Source: Bryobacteraceae bacterium
GTDB taxonomy: Bacteria > Acidobacteriota > Terriglobia > Bryobacterales > Bryobacteraceae
DNA: 64,000 nucleotides
Reading direction: 5' to 3'
Assembly (NCBI GenBank): GCA_026129905.1
Contig: JAHCHE010000015.1
Span: 124,001 to 188,000, forward strand
Shown here: one piece after another, positions 24,796 to 32,049 of the stretch
Layout of the letters: each line of letters begins with the position of its first letter
Numbering within the stretch: position 1 is the stretch's first letter
Program-made: the position numbers and the translations under genes
The notes under the pieces: generated by a model
Seen by the model: the letters and a program-made list of their open reading frames with translations, nothing else
The model's database searches: none
Told to the model about the DNA's origin: nothing

Positions 24796-25641
24796 ATGAT
24801 CGGCAGCCTGTTGTTCCGTGCGCCGCGGGAGCGATTCTCCGCCTGGCTGCGCCGCGACTCGCGGCGGCTGTGGCTGGCGCCGGCCGCGCTGTCGGTTCTC
24901 TTCTGCGCCGTTTTGGCGAACCTCGGCGTCCTCGCTCCAGGGCTGGTCCTGCTGATTCTCGCCTACGCCTTCGGCGCCACTCTGGCGGCGGTGCGCGGTC
25001 CTTTGGATGGCCCGCCTCATTGGACCGCCGCCGCCGCGATCGTCTGGCTCTGGCTGCCGGTAGAGTTCTCTTTGACCCGCTATTGGACTCCGGCGCCGGC
25101 TCAAGGCGCGGTGAATACGGCCATGTACGGTACGGGCGTCACGCTCGCTCTCACGCTGCTGCTCGCCTACCGCGGGCTGGGCGGAACGAAATACCGGCTG
25201 CCCGCGAGCGGCCGGGACCTGCTCTATCCGCTGGCCGGCTTCCTGCTCGTCGCGCCCGTCCTCGCCGCGTTGGGACTATGGCTTCGCTTCATCGACCCGT
25301 TTCACATTCCCGAGGGGCTTGCGGCCGGAGGGCTGGCGGCGCTGTTTCTCCGCATTCTGGCTTTCGTGGCCTTCCCGGAGGAAGTGCTGTTTCGAAGCCT
25401 GATCCAGAACATGCTCATGCAGAAGCTCGGCGCCTCCAATCGCACGCTGCTGCTGGCCGCCGTCGTCTTCGGCGCCGCCCACCTGAACAATGGTCCCGGA
25501 CCGCTGCCGAATTGGCGCTACATGCTCCTGGCCACCATCGCGGGATTCGCCTACGGCAAGGTGTTCCAGAAGAGTTCCAGCGTGCTGTCCTCCGCGCTGC
25601 TGCACGCCGCCGTCAACACCGTCCGGCACACGTTTTTCTGA
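24796..25641 (+). CDS. CPBP family intramembrane metalloprotease (Abi/Rce1-like)
   Basis: A 281-residue polytopic membrane protein with about seven hydrophobic segments. It has the CPBP glutamic-protease motifs: FPEEVLFR (E195, E196, R200), FGAAH (H229) and LLHAAVN (H270, N274). Family members cleave near prenylated or bacteriocin-type C-termini; the substrate here is unknown. The ATG at 24796 is the first standard start, but an in-frame extension encoding LRTRTLIPLLYLL follows GGGAGG at 24749-24754, so translation might begin at a non-ATG codon and lengthen the first membrane segment. Confidence 0.85.
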   Translation: MIGSLLFRAPRERFSAWLRRDSRRLWLAPAALSVLFCAVLANLGVLAPGLVLLILAYAFGATLAAVRGPLDGPPHWTAAAAIVWLWLPVEFSLTRYWTPAPAQGAVNTAMYGTGVTLALTLLLAYRGLGGTKYRLPASGRDLLYPLAGFLLVAPVLAALGLWLRFIDPFHIPEGLAAGGLAALFLRILAFVAFPEEVLFRSLIQNMLMQKLGASNRTLLLAAVVFGAAHLNNGPGPLPNWRYMLLATIAGFAYGKVFQKSSSVLSSALLHAAVNTVRHTFF

Positions 25642-25644
25642 ATT

Positions 25645-25692
25645 AGCTTTCAGCGAACAGCGATCGGCGGTCAGAATCGGCGGTCAGCTTTC
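25645..25692. repeat. short tandem direct repeats before tam
   Basis: The 12-bp unit ATCGGCGGTCAG occurs twice in a row with two bases between, inside a longer run of CAGCTTTCAGCGA-like sequence. It lies between the CPBP stop and the Tam start. Probably a simple dispersed repeat; nothing else is seen here. Confidence 0.5.
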
Positions 25693-25730
25693 GAATGACG
25701 CGCTTGCTTCCGCCGAGCGATGATGACCTC

Positions 25731-26501
25731 ATGCCGGAATGGGACGCCGGGACCTACCTCAAGTTCGCCCGCGAACGGACGCAGCCCGCCATCGACCTGG
25801 CCCGGCGCATCGAGCTTCACGAACCGAAGCGCATCGTCGACCTCGGATGCGGGCCCGGCAACAGCACCGAGGTGCTCCGCCGCCGCTGGCCCATGGCCGA
25901 AATCGCCGGTCTCGACAGCTCCCCTGCCATGATCGCCGAAGCCCGGCGCGGCTACCCGCGGGGGACCTGGATCCTCGCTGATGCCCGCTCCTGGACGGCC
26001 CCCGAGCCCTTCGACCTCGTCTTCTCCAACGCCCTGTTCCAGTGGCTCCCGGACCATGCCGCCCTCTGCCGCCATCTGCTCGAACAGGTGGCGCCCGGCG
26101 GCGCGCTCGCCGTTCAGGCGCCGGCTCACTACGACTCGCCGCTTCACCGCGAGATCCTCGACGTCTCGCGCGACCCGGCCTGGAACCACCGCATGGAGGC
26201 CGCCAGGACCGCGCTCACCCGGGAATCCCCGTCCTTCTACTTCGACGTTTGCAGCTCGCTCGCCTCGCGCGTCGACCTCTGGGAAACCACCTACTACCAC
26301 GTAATCGACGGCCCCGAAGCGGTTCTCGAATGGTTTCGCGGAACCGGGCTCCGGCCGTTTCTCGAAGCGCTGGCGCCTGGCGACGAACGCCTGCGCTTCG
26401 AGCGGATGCTGCTGGAACGCTACGCCGCCACCTACCCCCGCAGACCCGGCGGCCGCGTACTGTTCCCTTTCAAACGGCTGTTCTTCATCGCCTACCGTTA
26501 A
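25731..26501 (+). CDS. tam: trans-aconitate 2-methyltransferase
   Basis: A 256-residue SAM methyltransferase, collinear with E. coli Tam: MPEWDAGTYLKFARERTQPA, motif I RIVDLGCGPGNSTEVL, GLDSSPAMIAEAR, FSNALFQWLPDH, and the family-specific VDLWETTYYHVI ... FRGTGLRPFLEAL. Tam methylates trans-aconitate, a by-product inhibitor of the citric-acid cycle. The ATG at 25731 is preferred over the one at 25695 because it matches the family N-terminus. Its stop is 8 bp before a double-hairpin repeat. Confidence 0.88.
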   Translation: MPEWDAGTYLKFARERTQPAIDLARRIELHEPKRIVDLGCGPGNSTEVLRRRWPMAEIAGLDSSPAMIAEARRGYPRGTWILADARSWTAPEPFDLVFSNALFQWLPDHAALCRHLLEQVAPGGALAVQAPAHYDSPLHREILDVSRDPAWNHRMEAARTALTRESPSFYFDVCSSLASRVDLWETTYYHVIDGPEAVLEWFRGTGLRPFLEALAPGDERLRFERMLLERYAATYPRRPGGRVLFPFKRLFFIAYR

Positions 26502-26509
26502 GCCTCAAA

Positions 26510-26551
26510 TGGGGCAGGATCTCATCCTGCTCGGCGGTCCAACCGCCGCCC
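26510..26551 (+). repeat. GTGGGGC double-hairpin element between convergent genes
   Basis: Stem one is GCAGGAT-CTC-ATCCTGC and stem two GGCGGT-CCA-ACCGCC, both perfect. Here the lead reads ATGGGGC. It is placed between the tam stop (26501) and the Mur-ligase stop (26581), where a two-way terminator would be useful. Confidence 0.75.
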
Positions 26552-26580
26552 GGCCGATTGCCAGTATCTTCTGACAGTCG

Positions 26581-27906
26581 CTAAGCGCCCTGGATACGCA
26601 CGAGCTCCGGCCGGCTCCGTTCCGGAACCACCACCTGCGCCTGCCGCGCCTGCTCCGGAGTAATATCCAGCTCCCAGCAGATGTCGCACAGCATCCGCTT
26701 CGGACAATGCTCCCTCCAGCAGCCCACCGGCCCAAGCTGCGCCCAGAAGATCCGCGCCGCGTGATCCGTGGTCCGGCCCTTCAGCAACACCAGGTCGCCC
26801 GGCCGCAGAGCGCCCCGCAGGAACTCGGCCGCCTGTCGAAGCGTTTCAAAATTATGGGCGTTATCCGGCGCGATGCCGGCGTCAATGGCTCTTCGCTTCC
26901 CGTAGTCGGCATGCTGGCCGATAAATACCACGGCTTCCGCCGCACGGGCTGCCCGTTCGGCCAAATACTTCAACCGCTGCCTGCGGTGCCCGCCGGAATC
27001 GGACATGTCGGTTATTACGAACCAACGCCGTCTGGCCGATGCGCTTTCCAGAACGCGGAAGGCCTCCTCGATCGACTCGATCGAGCTGTTGTAGTCGTCG
27101 CGCAGAACGATCGCCCCGCCGGGTACGCGGACAGGCTGGAGCCGCCCCGCAAAAGGTTGAACGCCGGCGAGCAGCCGCGCGGCCTGGTCCGGCTTCACGC
27201 CCAACGAATCCGCCGCCGCCAGCGCGCCCAGGGCCGAGTTGAGCCAATGCCGGCCGACGAGCTGCGTCTCCATCTGCTGCGCGCCGCTCGGCGCTTGAAG
27301 AACGAATCGGAGCCTCTCGGGCCAGCCGTCGAATACGTCCCGGGCGGTGTAGTCCGCCCCCGAAGCCTCCCCGAAGTAGCGGACCGCGCCGTTCACATCC
27401 TTGCCCATCGCCGCCACCCGCTCGTCGTCCCGGCACAGGATCGCCAGCCCGCCGGGCCGCAAGGCGCGCACCAGCAATGCCTTTTCCGCGGCGTGGTGGT
27501 CCAGGTCGCGGAACGCGGTGGTGTGCGTACGCTTGACGTTGAGCGCCACGGCGACATCCGGCCTCACCGTGCGAGCCATCTTGGCCATCGTGCCTGGTTC
27601 GCCGATGCCCACCTCGAGCACCGCATACCGGTGCCACGGACGAACCCGCAGCAGGTTCAACGCCACGCCTTCCGGTCCGTTCTGGTTTCGAAAGGTCCGA
27701 TACGTGCGCCCGCGCGCGGTCAGGATTGCCGCCAGGCATTCCTTCGCCGTCGTCTTCCCGAGACTGCCCGTGATGGCGATGAACGTGGTGCGATACAAGA
27801 GGCGCCGCCATAGGAAGGCGGCAACGGTGATCAACGGCAACAACCGGTTGACGATGCTCCCCAGCGCCACCTGGCGCACCCAATATTCGTATCGCTCTTT
27901 CGTCAT
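26581..27906 (-). CDS. membrane-anchored Mur ligase (MurF-like) with C-terminal Cys cluster
   Basis: A 441-residue Mur-ligase homologue. Residues about 14-40 are a hydrophobic segment in place of the UDP-binding N-domain. The central ATPase has GSLGKTTAKE (47-56), NVKRTHTTAFRDLDHHAAEKALL and GRHWLNSALGALAAADSLGV; the C-domain has PFAGRLQPV and RDDYNSSIESIEEA. Near the end are C396, C401, C407 and C410 (C-x4-C-x5-C-x2-C), a possible metal site not found in MurF. It probably ligates an amino acid or amine to a membrane-linked acceptor rather than making peptidoglycan precursor. ATG at 27906; -10 TATAAT at 27953-27958. Confidence 0.75.
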   Translation of the reverse strand: MTKERYEYWVRQVALGSIVNRLLPLITVAAFLWRRLLYRTTFIAITGSLGKTTAKECLAAILTARGRTYRTFRNQNGPEGVALNLLRVRPWHRYAVLEVGIGEPGTMAKMARTVRPDVAVALNVKRTHTTAFRDLDHHAAEKALLVRALRPGGLAILCRDDERVAAMGKDVNGAVRYFGEASGADYTARDVFDGWPERLRFVLQAPSGAQQMETQLVGRHWLNSALGALAAADSLGVKPDQAARLLAGVQPFAGRLQPVRVPGGAIVLRDDYNSSIESIEEAFRVLESASARRRWFVITDMSDSGGHRRQRLKYLAERAARAAEAVVFIGQHADYGKRRAIDAGIAPDNAHNFETLRQAAEFLRGALRPGDLVLLKGRTTDHAARIFWAQLGPVGCWREHCPKRMLCDICWELDITPEQARQAQVVVPERSRPELVRIQGA

Positions 27907-27922
27907 CGGATCCCCCAGTCGT

Positions 27923-28065
27923 CCCGAGGTCTGACACCCGCTTCCGTGGCTCATTATAGTCGAGTTTCGGGGAGTCTTCGGCCCCGCCAAACCGCATGCC
28001 CAGTTCTTACCCGGAACAGTACTTCCCTATCGTCCTCCAGATCGCCATCGCCATGGCGATCGCCG
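27923..28065. repeat. left copy of 143-bp direct repeat (nuoA promoter and 5' end)
   Basis: This segment recurs at 31096-31238, offset by exactly 3173 bp. The last 92 bp (27974-28065), which include the nuoA start and its first 23 codons, are identical in both; the first 51 bp differ at about five positions. Identity ends sharply at 28065/28066, where the insertion begins. The left flank is the Mur-ligase promoter region. Confidence 0.9.
27953..27958 (-). promoter_or_regulatory. -10 element of the Mur-ligase gene promoter
   Basis: TATAAT on the minus strand, 47 bp upstream of the ATG at 27906. In the opposite direction the same DNA gives CTGACA-N18-TATAGT, the pre-duplication nuoA promoter, so this is a divergent promoter site. 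Confidence 0.5.
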
Positions 28066-28949
28066 ATGGCGCACAGCGGCGAAGAATCCATGTATCGGTG
28101 AAAAGCAAGACAATCAGCGGATGCGGTAACGGAACAGCCGATACTGGCCAGTTCGGCCGTACTATGCGCTCTCAGCTTGCGGCACAGATGCTTCCGATGC
28201 TGTCCGACCGTATGGGAGCTGATGCCGAGCAGGAGTGAGATCTCTTTCGTAGTGCGGCCTTGTCCGATCAGAACGAGGATTTGTGACTCTCTCGTTGAAA
28301 GCGCTCTTGATGTCGCCTGTGCCTCAGGGTTGGCTCCCGTCGGCATTTCCAGACGGCCAACGTTGTCTGTTGAGGCCGGAGCATCGGTGTCCGGGCGGAC
28401 CGGCGGACACGCGATCCAATAATCGAGGAGGACCTGATCGACGGTGGAGTACGTCTGATCGATTTCGGTCCAGGCTCGTTCGCTCATCCGGGCCAGGAAC
28501 CGCTGCGCAATTCCCAAGTCCAGCAGCCGGGACCGATCGTCCATAAGCGAGCTATCAGGCCATACCTCATGCTCGACGGATATGTCCGTGAACCGCCGAA
28601 ATAGAGGATTGTGGTTAAGCTGATCACCCAAGTTTCTCGCGCTTCGGATGGAGTAAAACACCTGAAGGGCCATCGCTCGCAGCACTCGGTCGGGCGGAAT
28701 GAAGAGCGGTTCCTCATTTCGTACGGCAGTGTTCAGAGCTTGACCGATTTCGGCGAGGACCTCGTCCACCAGATTGCGTAGCTTCCGCAGAGGGTGGTCG
28801 CCCGGCAGGCATTTCCCCCATTTCCCCCATTCCACACAGTCGACGCCATGTTGGAGGCGGGGGATGCGAGCAGAGAAACGGTCGGAGTCCATACAGCACC
28901 ATTTCCACAATCCAGATCGTTTTATCCTATCAAAGATGACCTTGAACAT
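27954..28949 (-). pseudogene. chimeric ORF: transposase DUF772 domain, LuxR HTH, antisense nuoA tail
   Basis: One open frame reads through three unrelated parts. First, GDHPLRKLRNLVDEVLAE ... RVLRAMALQVFYSIRSARNL ... RSRLLDLGIAQRFLARM is the N-terminal DUF772 domain of IS5/IS1182-type transposases, without the DDE catalytic part. Second, LSTRESQILVLIGQGRTTKE followed by ISSHTVGQHRKHLCRKLRAHS is a LuxR-type DNA-binding helix-turn-helix. Third, after 28065 the frame runs antisense through the duplicated nuoA promoter to a stop at 27954. The start is uncertain: ATG at 28949 or 28892. It is probably debris from insertion events, though a functional DNA-binding fusion is possible. Confidence 0.65.
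27996..28238 (+). pseudogene. truncated nuoA 5' fragment
   Basis: From 27996 the first 23 codons (MPSSYPEQYFPIVLQIAIAMAIA) are those of nuoA, shown intact at 31169. After base 28065 the frame leaves nuoA and runs 57 codons into unrelated island DNA (DGAQRRRIHVSVK...) to a stop at 28238. It keeps a promoter-like region, so a short nonsense peptide may still be made. Confidence 0.85.
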
Positions 28950-29421
28950 CAAGCGGAGAACAGCGCAATGTGTCCTGAACTGTGCGCACCGCCTGACACG
29001 CTGGGTCCCGTAGGCGTGACACCATTTGGTTGTTCCAGCGGTTGATGGACGGCTGCGCCGGATCACGCCGCGTACCCAGGGTTATGCGCACGCCGGCCCT
29101 GCGCTGAACGGACGCCCCGCCGGGCCCTTCAGACGCCGCGGATAGAAATTTATGCGCGGCTCGCAAGCGCAACGAAGTCAGGAACTTCGAAGCCGGGCTT
29201 GGCGGGAACGGACATTCCGAAGGATGGATGAAGCGGCGAAAATCGAACTGATCTACTCAGCCAGGAAGAACGTCAACCGGGCCCGGCCGACGCCCAGAAG
29301 GCTGGTTGCGTGCATAATTCAACGGTGTTTACCCGCCTACATCCCTTACGCAGGGTACTTGACGACGTACCGATTTGTCCCTTATGCTACCAGCTATAGA
29401 CGAATATCCAGGGAGGAAATG
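28950..29421. other. island DNA without a recognisable gene
   Basis: No reliable gene is seen here. Open frames on both strands lack family features. The right end (29359-29388) carries a promoter for the next gene. Base composition is visibly more A+T-rich than in the flanking genes, in keeping with imported DNA. Confidence 0.45.
29359..29388 (+). promoter_or_regulatory. sigma-70-type promoter for the island gene pair
   Basis: TTGACG (29359-29364), an 18-bp spacer and TATGCT (29383-29388) precede the GGGAGGAA ribosome site and ATG by about 33 bp. Confidence 0.5.
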
Positions 29422-30246
29422 ATGTTGTTTCACCTATTATTTCCAATTGCGCTTTTGGCTGCACCCCCACTCGAGGGAGCGACCGCAACAGGTGAACTGC
29501 CAGCCCCGGCGCCCGGCGTCAGCGTCGAACACATCCGCTACGATGGAATCACCGCAAACGTGGAATTCGAGCTCGTCAACCAAACTCGTAAGAGTGCGAC
29601 GGCATATTCCGTGCGATTTCTGCTGCCCAACGGCGAAACTCCAGGGCAGGACTATGACTTCCTGCCGAGCGTCGGCTTGGAGGGGGAAATCGCCGGGCCG
29701 ACAGACGATCCCTATGTGCACGTCGGAGCCCATCGCCCTGGGCAACGCAGGCGGTTTCGAGAACACGTCGCATTTCAGCCGGAATCCGTCAGGGTCGTTG
29801 CGATTGTATACGACGACGGCGCGGCAGTTGGCGACGACGCGACTCTACAATCCATCGTTGCCGGACGCCGCGCGGAGGCGCGGGTAATCGCCTACGCCCT
29901 CCATAATCTAAACCGGTTGCGGGAGACTCCGGAGCCCGCCAAGGCGGCGCGGATCCTCCGCGATCTATCCCAGGCTCTTGCCGGGAGCGCGGTGCTGGTC
30001 AACGGATTCGACTCCCCCGCGGTCGACGGAATCCTAGCTGCGCGCGGCATCCAACCGACGTTCCGGACTGGAACTGACGACGCCATCAAGAGCCGCGCAG
30101 CTTGGGCGCAAAGATCGTACTCCCTCCTACTCGCCGGCGCGGCCGAGGCATTGGAGGCGGGAAGGAAGGAGCCGCTCGCGATAATCGAATCGATACTGAG
30201 AATTCTCGAGAAGAAACTCCTGGCGTTGGCCAGCTCACAGATTTAA
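29422..30246 (+). CDS. secreted unknown protein of the island
   Basis: I recognise no family for this 274-residue protein. It starts with a signal peptide (MLFHLLFPIALLAAPPLEGA). Residues about 35-130 are strand-rich, with NVEFELVNQTRKSATAYSVRFLLPNG, which resembles an Ig-like or FxLD-type exported domain. The second half is helical (ARVIAYALHNLNRLRETPEPAKAARI shown in part; ends in a helix). GGGAGG at 29411-29416 favours the second of two adjacent ATGs (29422). It is 17 bp upstream of a second secreted gene, so the two are probably co-transcribed. Confidence 0.55.
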   Translation: MLFHLLFPIALLAAPPLEGATATGELPAPAPGVSVEHIRYDGITANVEFELVNQTRKSATAYSVRFLLPNGETPGQDYDFLPSVGLEGEIAGPTDDPYVHVGAHRPGQRRRFREHVAFQPESVRVVAIVYDDGAAVGDDATLQSIVAGRRAEARVIAYALHNLNRLRETPEPAKAARILRDLSQALAGSAVLVNGFDSPAVDGILAARGIQPTFRTGTDDAIKSRAAWAQRSYSLLLAGAAEALEAGRKEPLAIIESILRILEKKLLALASSQI

Positions 30247-30263
30247 TAGGGAGGAATGGCAAC

Positions 30264-30686
30264 GTGAAACTGAATCTGATGCTTGTTGCGGCAACTCTTA
30301 ACGCCACCCTCGGCGCCAACATACTTGCCGCCCACGATTGTTCTCTGTATAGCATGTTTGCGCAGCAATGGGTCCAGTGTTATATACCGATGAGCACGTT
30401 CAATCAGGAGGGCCAATGGGATGTGTCGCTCTACAAGTCCGGACAGGGACAGATCGCAACGCAATATGCTCACGCGACGGGCGTCGGAATGTGCGGCATG
30501 GATCCGTACTGCGATCTTCCGCTCATCTGCCGATGCGACCCCGAATTCTACGAGCACTTCAACCATAACGAGCTGACATGGCAAGGGGGAGTCCGCAACA
30601 AAATCATGGCGATTTCCGGGTTCTGCATTACCAGCTCAACTGCAACAAGCGTCCCGAGCTCGTTGCGATTCGTATGCCCTGTCTAG
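30264..30686 (+). CDS. Cys-rich secreted unknown protein of the island
   Basis: A 140-residue protein with no recognised family. The first 22 residues (KLNLMLVAATLNATLGANI) look like a signal peptide. The mature part has eight or more cysteines (HDCSLY, VQCYIP, GMCGMDPYCDLPLICRC, GFCITS, FVCPV), suggesting disulfides or metal binding outside the cytoplasm. Start is GTG at 30264, 9 bp after GGGAGG. It follows the other secreted gene by 17 bp. A secreted effector or small toxin is possible but not shown. Confidence 0.5.
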   Translation: MKLNLMLVAATLNATLGANILAAHDCSLYSMFAQQWVQCYIPMSTFNQEGQWDVSLYKSGQGQIATQYAHATGVGMCGMDPYCDLPLICRCDPEFYEHFNHNELTWQGGVRNKIMAISGFCITSSTATSVPSSLRFVCPV

Positions 30687-31095
30687 GACCCGCACCATTC
30701 GAAGACCTGGGGCGAGCGCCGGCCCCCTGCGGCGCTCTCTACTTCACCAGAGGCTTCTGCTGGGCGCCACGGTCATTGCCGTCACCCCCTACGTCGGCAA
30801 AACGAGGGGGCGGGCAATGCCTGTCCGGGTAATTATATTAGCGATTCTATCGCGCGCCGCGTGCAATCTCGCGGCATGGCCGCCAACGCCATCCGTCGCA
30901 TCCGGCTCGGCGAATCCTCTTTTCGCCATCCGGAGCGGCCATCGAACGCAGCGCGCCCTGGAAAGACGATGACCGCATGCGCGGCTCCTCTGGGGTCAAC
31001 CGCCCTGGCGTGTGTGGCGCGCTCCGCGGAACATGCGGCGCCCAGTCGAGGCAGAGGCTGCTTCCCGGCAACCGTTGCGCCTGCTCCTCCGGTCC
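30687..31095. other. right end of island, no gene recognised
   Basis: These 409 bp hold no convincing coding sequence; open frames on both strands are short and lack family features. There is no obvious terminator after the Cys-rich gene. The region ends at the right-hand direct repeat. Confidence 0.45.
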
Positions 31096-31238
31096 CCCGA
31101 GGTTTGACACCCGCTTCCGCGGCTCATTATAGTCAAATTTCGGGGTGTCTTCGGCCCCGCCAAACCGCATGCCCAGTTCTTACCCGGAACAGTACTTCCC
31201 TATCGTCCTCCAGATCGCCATCGCCATGGCGATCGCCG
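31096..31238. repeat. right copy of 143-bp direct repeat (nuoA promoter and 5' end)
   Basis: Matches 27923-28065; bases 31147-31238 are identical to the left copy. This copy leads into the intact nuoA and therefore supplies the working promoter of the nuo operon. Confidence 0.9.
31104..31133 (+). promoter_or_regulatory. sigma-70-type promoter of the nuo operon
   Basis: Perfect -35 TTGACA (31104-31109), 18-bp spacer, TATAGT -10 (31128-31133), then 35 bp to the nuoA ATG at 31169. The left copy has CTGACA instead of TTGACA, so the right copy is the stronger match. Confidence 0.6.
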
Positions 31239-31555
31239 GCGCCATGGTAGCGGCTTCCTACCTTCTGGGCAAACGGGTGAGAAACCCCGTAAAGGACTCC
31301 GCCTACGAATCGGGCATGGTTCCCGTCGGCACCGCGCGCGAGCGGTTCAGCGTGAAGTTTTACCTGGTGGCGATGATCTTCATCCTGTTCGACGTCGAGG
31401 TCGTCTTCCTCTACCCGTGGGCCGTCGTCTATAGGGACCTGGGACTCTACGGATTCCTCGTGATGTTCCTGTTCTTCGACCTGGTCCTGTGGGGCTTCTA
31501 CTACATGTGGAAGAAGGGCGTCCTGGACTGGTCCGAGGAGCCGCCCCGTTCCTGA
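31169..31555 (+). CDS. nuoA: NADH-quinone oxidoreductase subunit A
   Basis: A 128-residue membrane subunit of complex I with three membrane helices. The conserved loop after helix one reads GKRVRNPVKDSAYESGMVPVGTAR, given here in part as the Cys-lacking version of the usual YECG loop; the second and third helices are FYLVAMIFILFDVEVVFLYP and LYGFLVMFLFFDLVLWGF. Start is ATG 31169. nuoC follows after 5 bp, so nuoB, which normally sits between, is absent. Confidence 0.92.
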   Translation: MPSSYPEQYFPIVLQIAIAMAIAGAMVAASYLLGKRVRNPVKDSAYESGMVPVGTARERFSVKFYLVAMIFILFDVEVVFLYPWAVVYRDLGLYGFLVMFLFFDLVLWGFYYMWKKGVLDWSEEPPRS

Positions 31556-31560
31556 ATCCC

Positions 31561-32049
31561 ATGCTCCCTGACGCGTTTCGCGACAACTCCTCCGCCGCGG
31601 CCCTGGAAAACTGGGACCCATCCGCGATCGTCGGCGGCAAGCGGACGTTCAACGAAACCACTCTCGAAATCGCGCCCGGCAAGATCCTCGCCGTCTGCGG
31701 TTATCTGAAACGCGACCTCCAGTTCGCGCGCCTTAGTAGTATCACCGCGGTCGATTGGTATCCGGCGGAACCGCGCTTCGAGATCGTCTATCACCTTCAT
31801 TCGCTGGCGCGTAGCGAGCGTCTGCGCCTGAAGTGCCGCTTGCCCGAAGCCGCGCCGGAAATCGACTCGGTGACCGGCGTCTGGCAGGGCGCCAACTGGT
31901 ACGAGCGCGAGGTGTTCGACCTGTTCGGCGTGCGATTCCGGGAACATCCCGACCAGCGCCGCATCATGATGCCCGACGACTGGGAAGGCCATCCGTTGCG
32001 AAAGGACTACCCGACGCACGGTTTCAAGTACAGCTACAAAGATGAGTGA
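31561..32049 (+). CDS. nuoC: NADH-quinone oxidoreductase subunit C
   Basis: The 162-residue 30-kDa-type subunit of the peripheral arm. It has ITAVDWYPAEPRFEIVYHLHSL and the signature WYEREVFDLFGVRFREHPDQRRIMMPDDWEGHPLRKDYP, shown here only by its ends: WYEREVFDLFGV and GHPLRKDYP. It is separate from NuoD, unlike the fused NuoCD of E. coli. ATG 31561 is 5 bp after the nuoA stop; its end overlaps nuoD by 8 bp. Confidence 0.95.
   Translation: MLPDAFRDNSSAAALENWDPSAIVGGKRTFNETTLEIAPGKILAVCGYLKRDLQFARLSSITAVDWYPAEPRFEIVYHLHSLARSERLRLKCRLPEAAPEIDSVTGVWQGANWYEREVFDLFGVRFREHPDQRRIMMPDDWEGHPLRKDYPTHGFKYSYKDE

Noticed and set aside
25645-25692. tandem ATCGGCGGTCAG repeats considered as a CRISPR remnant
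   Set aside because: Only two units, two bases apart, no spacers and no cas genes nearby.
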